From: Desulfovibrionaceae bacterium
GTDB taxonomy: Bacteria; Desulfobacterota; Desulfovibrionia; Desulfovibrionales; Desulfovibrionaceae
Assembly (NCBI GenBank): GCA_009782775.1
Contig: WRIL01000006.1
Span: 1-64,000, forward strand
Direction: 5' to 3'
DNA length: 64,000 nucleotides
Shown: in pieces, positions 59,420-64,000 of the stretch
How the letters are laid out: each line of letters starts with the position of its first letter
Numbering within the stretch: position 1 is the stretch's first letter
Program-made: the position numbers and the translations under genes
The notes under the pieces: generated by a model
Told to the model about the DNA's origin: nothing
Seen by the model: the letters and a program-made list of their open reading frames with translations, nothing else
Database searches by the model: none

Positions 59420-59791
59420 ATGATGAACAAGCAGGACCAAGAACAAATCGAACGGATAATCCGCACCAGGAAGTCGGCACATGCCTATTACCTGAAAAAA
59501 TCCAAAGTGTACCGGGCCTTTGTGGAAATGGAAGGGAAAACCTACACGGACGGCGCCCTGAGCAAGACCCAGAAAGAACTTGTCGCCGTCGGTGTTTCCG
59601 TGGCGATCAACTGTGAATCCTGCATGGAATGGCATATCCAGCAGGCTCTGGAAGGCGGGGCCGCGTATGAAGAGGTGCTGGAAGCCGTGGAGGTGGGCAT
59701 GGAGATGGCTGGCGGCCCGGGGACGGTCGCGGCCCGTTTTGCCATGAATGTGCTGGAATACTACAGCGCCTCCTCCATTGATTCCCGGTAA
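59420..59791 (+). CDS. Carboxymuconolactone decarboxylase/AhpD-like protein
   Basis: 123 residues with the CMD motif LSKTQKELVAVGVSVAINCE, SCMEWHIQQAL (CxxC and His). Such small proteins often have alkylhydroperoxidase-like reductase activity. AAGGAG precedes the two ATGs at 59420 and 59423. Confidence 0.85.
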   Translation: MMNKQDQEQIERIIRTRKSAHAYYLKKSKVYRAFVEMEGKTYTDGALSKTQKELVAVGVSVAINCESCMEWHIQQALEGGAAYEEVLEAVEVGMEMAGGPGTVAARFAMNVLEYYSASSIDSR

Positions 59792-59816
59792 AAAACGCGA
59801 GATGAGGCGCTCCGGA

Positions 59817-59845
59817 TTGTCTTTTATGCCGCCTGGCTGTATAAT
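59817..59845 (+). promoter_or_regulatory. Sigma70-type promoter for the aldo/keto reductase
   Basis: TTGTCT, 17 bases, TATAAT (perfect -10). The start would lie about 57 bases before the ATG of the next gene. Confidence 0.7.
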
Positions 59846-59908
59846 CACGAGATTATACTGCTTAGCCGCCGGTATATCCGGTATATTCAAAAGATAAGGA
59901 ATCCGATA

Positions 59909-60943
59909 ATGGATAAAATTCGTCTGGGCCGCACCGGTCTTGAGGTCAGTTCAGTCAGCTTCGGCGTTTTGCCGCTGCAGCGCACGCCCATGCCCGAGGC
60001 AACAAAAATTCTGCGCCGCGCCTATGAGGGCGGAATAAATTATTACGATACGGCCAGGATGTACAGCGATAGCGAGGAAAAGCTAGGCGCCGCCTTTGCG
60101 GGTATGCGCGGAAAGGTCATCATCTCCACAAAGAGCATGGGCAAATCCGGCCAGGAAATGACCAAAGAGCTGGAAAACAGCCTGAAAAACCTGAAAACCG
60201 ACTACATCGACATCTGGCAAACACATAACCCGGCCAAGGTTCCTGTGCCCGATGACGGTAGCGGCATTTACGAGGCCATGCTGACGGCCCAAAAATCAGG
60301 CAAGACGCGCTTCATCGGCCTGACCAATCATCTTGCCGGAAACGCCGTACAGGCGGTGGAAAGCGGCCTTTACGACACCCTGCAGTTTCCCTTCAGCCTG
60401 CTTGCCTACGGCGAAGACCTGCGTATGCCGGCCTTGTGCCGGGAGGCGGACATGGGCTTCATCGCCATGAAAGCCCTGGCCGGAGGACTCATCCGCAATG
60501 TGCCGGCGGCCTTTGCTTTTATCCGCCTCCACCCCAATGCCGTGCCCATCTGGGGGATACAGCGCCTGGAAGAACTGGAAGAATTCCTGGCCCTGGAAGC
60601 CAATCCCCCGCCTTGGGATACAGCCATGGCCACGACGGCGGAAAAAGAACGCGCGGAACTGGGTGGCGAATTTTGCCGGGGTTGCGGTTACTGCCTGCCC
60701 TGTCCGGCGGAAATTCCCATCCACTGGCTGGCCCGCATGATCCCGCTCCTTAGCCGCAGCCCTTGGAAGGCGCAATATACCCCAAAAGCCATGGAGGAAT
60801 ATAACCGGGCGGCTAATTGCACCCATTGCGGAAACTGCGCTTCCCGTTGCCCTTATCACCTGGACACCCCCAGGCTGGTGGAAACCAATTATAAATTCTA
60901 CCTGAGTTTCCTAAAGGAAAAACAGGCCAAGGGCGAAATTTAG
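59909..60943 (+). CDS. Aldo/keto reductase with C-terminal ferredoxin domain
   Basis: 344 residues. Residues 1-240 are an AKR barrel (NYYDTARMYSDSEEKLGAAF with catalytic Asp/Tyr, Lys in STKSMGKSGQEM, His in IWQTHNPA). The C-terminus has two 4Fe-4S motifs: CRGCGYCLPCPAEI and CTHCGNCASRCPY. Such fusions reduce keto groups with reduced ferredoxin-type clusters in anaerobes; substrate unknown. AAGGAA precedes the ATG. Confidence 0.92.
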   Translation: MDKIRLGRTGLEVSSVSFGVLPLQRTPMPEATKILRRAYEGGINYYDTARMYSDSEEKLGAAFAGMRGKVIISTKSMGKSGQEMTKELENSLKNLKTDYIDIWQTHNPAKVPVPDDGSGIYEAMLTAQKSGKTRFIGLTNHLAGNAVQAVESGLYDTLQFPFSLLAYGEDLRMPALCREADMGFIAMKALAGGLIRNVPAAFAFIRLHPNAVPIWGIQRLEELEEFLALEANPPPWDTAMATTAEKERAELGGEFCRGCGYCLPCPAEIPIHWLARMIPLLSRSPWKAQYTPKAMEEYNRAANCTHCGNCASRCPYHLDTPRLVETNYKFYLSFLKEKQAKGEI

Positions 60944-60959
60944 AGGACGCTAATCAGCC

Positions 60960-62273
60960 ATGATTACCTTTGCTTCTCTGGAAAACAAAAAAACCTTCGT
61001 GGCGGTGGTCGGCCTTGGTTATGTGGGACTGCCTCTAGCCGTGGCCCTGGCGGAAAAATTCGGAGTCATAGGGTTTGATATAAATAAGGAACGAGTGGCC
61101 GGGCTAAATTCCGGGCGCGATCATACGGGCGAAGTTTCCTTTAAGGATTTATCCTGTAGCGCGATCCGCTTTACCAGTGACCCGTCTTCCCTGTCGGAGG
61201 CCGGCCTGTTCATTATTGCCGTGCCTACCCCCATTGACACGCATCGAAATCCGGATCTACGCGCGCTCCTCTCTGCCTCCAACCTGGTGGGAGCAAACAT
61301 GAGCCGGGGATGCGTGGTGGTATATGAATCCACAGTATATCCCGGCGTGACGGAAGATATCTGCCTGCCAATTTTGGAACAGGCCTCCGGGCTACGTTGC
61401 GGCCAGGATTTCCATCTGGGTTATTCGCCTGAACGCATCAATCCCGGTGACAAGGAACATACCTTGAGCAACGTAATCAAGGTGGTCTCCGCTTCCGACG
61501 GGGCATCCTTGGAATTGCTGGCGAAAGTTTACGGATGTCTGACCAGGGCCGGGGTGCATAAGGCCGCGTCCATAAAAGTGGCTGAGGCGGCCAAGGTCAT
61601 CGAAAACACGCAGCGTGACATAAATATCGCCCTGATGAACGAATTGGCCCTGATCTTCGGTAAAATGGGCATTGCCACGAGGGAAGTGCTGGAAGCCGCC
61701 GGCACCAAGTGGAACTTTCTCCCCTTCAAGCCGGGATTGGTGGGCGGGCATTGCATCGGCGTGGATCCTTATTACCTCACTTATAAGGCGGAAGAACTGG
61801 GCTATCATCCGGAAGTGATTCTGGCCGGACGGCGGATTAATGATTCCATGGGTAGCCTGGTGGCCGGACAATGCGTCAAGCTGATCAACAGGCAGGGAGT
61901 CTCAATGGCCTCGGCTGATATCGGCGTTTTGGGATTCACTTTCAAAGAAAACGTGCCTGATATAAGGAATACCCGGGTAGTGGATATTGTGCGGGAACTC
62001 GAGGGTCACGGCGCTTGTGTCTGGGTGCATGATCCTTTGGCCGATCCCTCTGAGTCACTGACCGAATATGGTTTAAAGCTCTTTCCCTTGAATGCCCTAC
62101 AAAACCTGGACGCACTGGTGATGGCCGTACCCCATGCCGCTTTCAGGGATTTAGCCCTGGAAAGTTTGGTCAGTCGCTTCAAACCTGGTTCTCCTATGCT
62201 GCTGTTTGACATAAAGAATTTTTGGAACAGGGATGAAGCCCGACATTTGGGATATACATATTGGAGCCTGTAA
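60960..62273 (+). CDS. tviB: UDP-N-acetylhexosamine 6-dehydrogenase (WbpO/TviB-like)
   Basis: 437 residues. GLGYVGLPLAVALA (NAD motif), STVYPGVTED, the catalytic Cys in GGHCIGVDPYYL and FTFKENVPDIRNTR are typical of UDP-GlcNAc/GalNAc 6-dehydrogenases, which make the uronic acid. Paired with the epimerase that follows, as in Vi antigen or O-antigen clusters. GAGGA precedes the ATG. Confidence 0.9.
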   Translation: MITFASLENKKTFVAVVGLGYVGLPLAVALAEKFGVIGFDINKERVAGLNSGRDHTGEVSFKDLSCSAIRFTSDPSSLSEAGLFIIAVPTPIDTHRNPDLRALLSASNLVGANMSRGCVVVYESTVYPGVTEDICLPILEQASGLRCGQDFHLGYSPERINPGDKEHTLSNVIKVVSASDGASLELLAKVYGCLTRAGVHKAASIKVAEAAKVIENTQRDINIALMNELALIFGKMGIATREVLEAAGTKWNFLPFKPGLVGGHCIGVDPYYLTYKAEELGYHPEVILAGRRINDSMGSLVAGQCVKLINRQGVSMASADIGVLGFTFKENVPDIRNTRVVDIVRELEGHGACVWVHDPLADPSESLTEYGLKLFPLNALQNLDALVMAVPHAAFRDLALESLVSRFKPGSPMLLFDIKNFWNRDEARHLGYTYWSL

Positions 62274-63329
62274 ATGACCGCTTATGCCGAATTGTTAAAA
62301 ACTTTCACCGAAAAAAAGGAAACTTGGCTGGTGACCGGGGCGGCCGGCTTTATCGGCTCCCACCTGGTGGAAACCCTGTTGCGCCATGGGCAAAAGGTTC
62401 GCGGCCTGGATAATTTTTCCACCGGACATAAGAAAAACCTGGATGAGGTAAAAGAAAAAATAGGCGCGGCCGCCTGGGCCGGTTTTGCATTTACAGAAGG
62501 AGATATCCGCGATGCGCGAACCTGTCTGGAGACTTGCCGGGGGGTAGATTTCGTCCTGCACCAGGCCGCCCTGGGTTCCGTGCCGCGTTCGCTGGAAGAC
62601 CCACTTACGACAAATCAGGCCAATGTAAACGGTTTTCTGAACATGCTGGAAGCGGCCCGCCGGACTGAAATCAGCGGTTTTGTCTATGCCTCTTCAAGCG
62701 CAGTATATGGCGATTCGCCGGAACTGCCCAAACTGGAAGGAAAGATCGGAAGCCCCCTCTCGCCTTATGCCGTGACCAAGGCGGTCAATGAATTATATGC
62801 CCGGGTCTTTGCCCTGAACTACAAATTTCGCAGTATCGGCTTGCGCTACTTCAACGTGTTCGGCGCAAGACAAGACCCGGAAGGAGCGTATGCGGCGGTT
62901 ATTCCCAAATGGTTCGCCGCCGCCATACAGGGTAAGGACATCCATATATATGGCGATGGGAAAACTTCCCGTGATTTCTGCTTTATAGAAAACTGCGTAC
63001 AGGCCAACTTGCTCGCCGCCAAAGCGGCTCATCCGGAATCCTGGAACAAGGTTTACAATGTGGCCGTGGGGCAGACCACGGATTTGAATGAACTTTGCGC
63101 CCTGATCCGCCGCGAGGCGGCCGCCTTTTCTCCTTCGGCCGCGAAGTCCGCCGCCGTATACGGCGATTTCCGTCCCGGCGACGTGCGCCATTCCCTAGCG
63201 GATATAAGCCTGGCGCGACGGCTGTTGGGCTATACGCCGGAATATGACCTCGCCGGGGGCCTAGCTGTTTGTTCCGGCTGGTATGCCCAAGCTCTGCTAA
63301 AGGTGCGGCATACGCGCCGCAAAACCTGA
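62274..63329 (+). CDS. wbpP: UDP-N-acetylglucosamine 4-epimerase (WbpP/TviC-like)
   Basis: 351 residues. [16 protein letters not shown] (NAD), the N-terminal arm of WbpP type, [28 protein letters not shown] (Tyr/Lys) and the [20 protein letters not shown] stretch. It interconverts UDP-GlcNAc and UDP-GalNAc (or their uronic acids). Starts directly after the dehydrogenase stop. Confidence 0.9.
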   Translation: MTAYAELLKTFTEKKETWLVTGAAGFIGSHLVETLLRHGQKVRGLDNFSTGHKKNLDEVKEKIGAAAWAGFAFTEGDIRDARTCLETCRGVDFVLHQAALGSVPRSLEDPLTTNQANVNGFLNMLEAARRTEISGFVYASSSAVYGDSPELPKLEGKIGSPLSPYAVTKAVNELYARVFALNYKFRSIGLRYFNVFGARQDPEGAYAAVIPKWFAAAIQGKDIHIYGDGKTSRDFCFIENCVQANLLAAKAAHPESWNKVYNVAVGQTTDLNELCALIRREAAAFSPSAAKSAAVYGDFRPGDVRHSLADISLARRLLGYTPEYDLAGGLAVCSGWYAQALLKVRHTRRKT

Positions 63330-63337
63330 TGACGCGC

Positions 63338-64000
63338 TTATAACGGAAGCCTCCCGTAAACCGCGCACAGGTCATGCAACCGCTGAAACCCCGGCGGCAC
63401 GGATTTTTTCACCTCTTCCTCCAATGTTTCTTCATCCTCCACAGGTCTGAAAAGATTCCAATCCGCCTCGCTCAAACGCCATTCCCAATTACCCCGCCCC
63501 ACTGACGGCGTATTCATGCGCCCTTCACTTCCCAAACCCAGGATATCCTGCATAGGAATCACGGCCAGATCCGCCGGGCTCCCCAAGGCCAGGCGCAACA
63601 TGCCTTCCAGGGCCTCTTCCGGGGTCAAGATCCGCCCCAGGTACCTTGACAGGTTATCACGCTCCAGGACCGGAGCAGTCCTGAACCAGTCCAGGGTGGT
63701 GGTGTTGTCATGGGTTCCGGTATAGGCCACGCTGTTCCGCTGGTGACGGAAAGGCGCGTCCGGGTTCAGGGCTGGAGTATCCCCGCCAAAGGCGAACTGC
63801 AAGACCTTCATCCCCGGCAGATCAAAAGAACGCATCACGGCGCGCACATCATCGGTGATTACCCCCAGATCCTCGGCGATGAGCGGCAGATTTTCTCCAA
63901 AATGGGCTTGCATGGCCTTGAAAAAAGTTTCTCCCGGCCCCTTTACCCACTCGCCGTTCACCGCAGTGCTTTCCTCAGCCGGAATGGCCCAGTAACCGCA
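63338..64000 (-). CDS. malQ: 4-alpha-glucanotransferase, C-terminal part
   Basis: The final 220 residues, open to the window edge: LPLIAEDLGVITDDVRAVMR (with the catalytic Asp/Glu region), SFDLPGMKVLQFAFGGD, NSVAYTGTHDNTTTLDWFRT. Transfers glucan chains in glycogen/maltodextrin metabolism. Convergent with wbpP. Confidence 0.93.
   Translation of the reverse strand, partial: CGYWAIPAEESTAVNGEWVKGPGETFFKAMQAHFGENLPLIAEDLGVITDDVRAVMRSFDLPGMKVLQFAFGGDTPALNPDAPFRHQRNSVAYTGTHDNTTTLDWFRTAPVLERDNLSRYLGRILTPEEALEGMLRLALGSPADLAVIPMQDILGLGSEGRMNTPSVGRGNWEWRLSEADWNLFRPVEDEETLEEEVKKSVPPGFQRLHDLCAVYGRLPL

Overview
The window looks like a chromosome segment of a Desulfovibrionaceae-type sulfate reducer, moderately GC-rich. 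Evidence: an archaeal-type (DKFP) aromatic amino acid operon with 3-dehydroquinate synthase II, in the gene order I remember from Desulfovibrio; ferredoxin-tailed aldo/keto reductase, bacteriohemerythrin and PflX-like radical SAM genes; and tail genes typical of Desulfovibrio prophages. The family assignment is inference.

Layout. 1-2.2 kb: GDP-fucose genes gmd-fcl and the start of a histone-deacetylase-like gene, all leftward. 2.2-4.1 kb: decayed mobile DNA (tail-gene scar, truncated restriction specificity subunit) ending at tRNA-Pro(CGG). 4.25-8.05 kb: metA, a MOSC gene, nadA, a SMUG-like uracil-DNA glycosylase, an exported tyrosine phosphatase. 8,080-45,232: a complete-looking 37-kb prophage in the 3' end of tRNA-Arg(CCT), bounded by 45-bp att repeats. 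45.2-51.4 kb: integrase scar and aromatic operon. 51.4-63.3 kb: hemerythrin, radical SAM, and a surface-sugar region (DegT aminotransferase, glycosyltransferase, YcaO-TPR, acyltransferase, GluQ, UppP, aldo/keto reductase, UDP-HexNAc dehydrogenase and epimerase). The end of malQ closes the window.

The prophage is mosaic: tyrosine integrase, methylation and regulatory genes on the left, a Mu-like contractile tail (gp39-gp48 equivalents), a lambda-like head (GpA terminase, portal, gpW, fused protease-capsid), and a ParB-methylase/primase/helicase block on the right. The tail chaperone E/E' keeps a T TTT TTG frameshift signal.

The most interesting system is at 16.3-19.7 kb: a tail-fibre shufflon. 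A fixed fibre N-terminus is joined to one of four interchangeable C-terminal cassettes (82-90 codons from PGG to the shared end GLTPAIFLGV). They are arranged as two tail-to-tail pairs, each cassette starting with CCCGGAGGG in the same codon phase. A second tyrosine recombinase, lacking an arm-binding domain and with its ribosome binding site inside a perfect hairpin, adjoins the array. A tail-fibre assembly gene sits between the pairs and could itself be flipped.

Second notable point: two aromatic genes are decayed by large deletions yet stay open in frame (ADH synthase, whose lost segment should include the Schiff-base lysine, and prephenate dehydrogenase without its NAD-binding region), while 3-dehydroquinate synthase II, pheA, aroA, aroK and aroC look intact. 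This suggests loss of tyrosine synthesis and dependence on another source for the first step.
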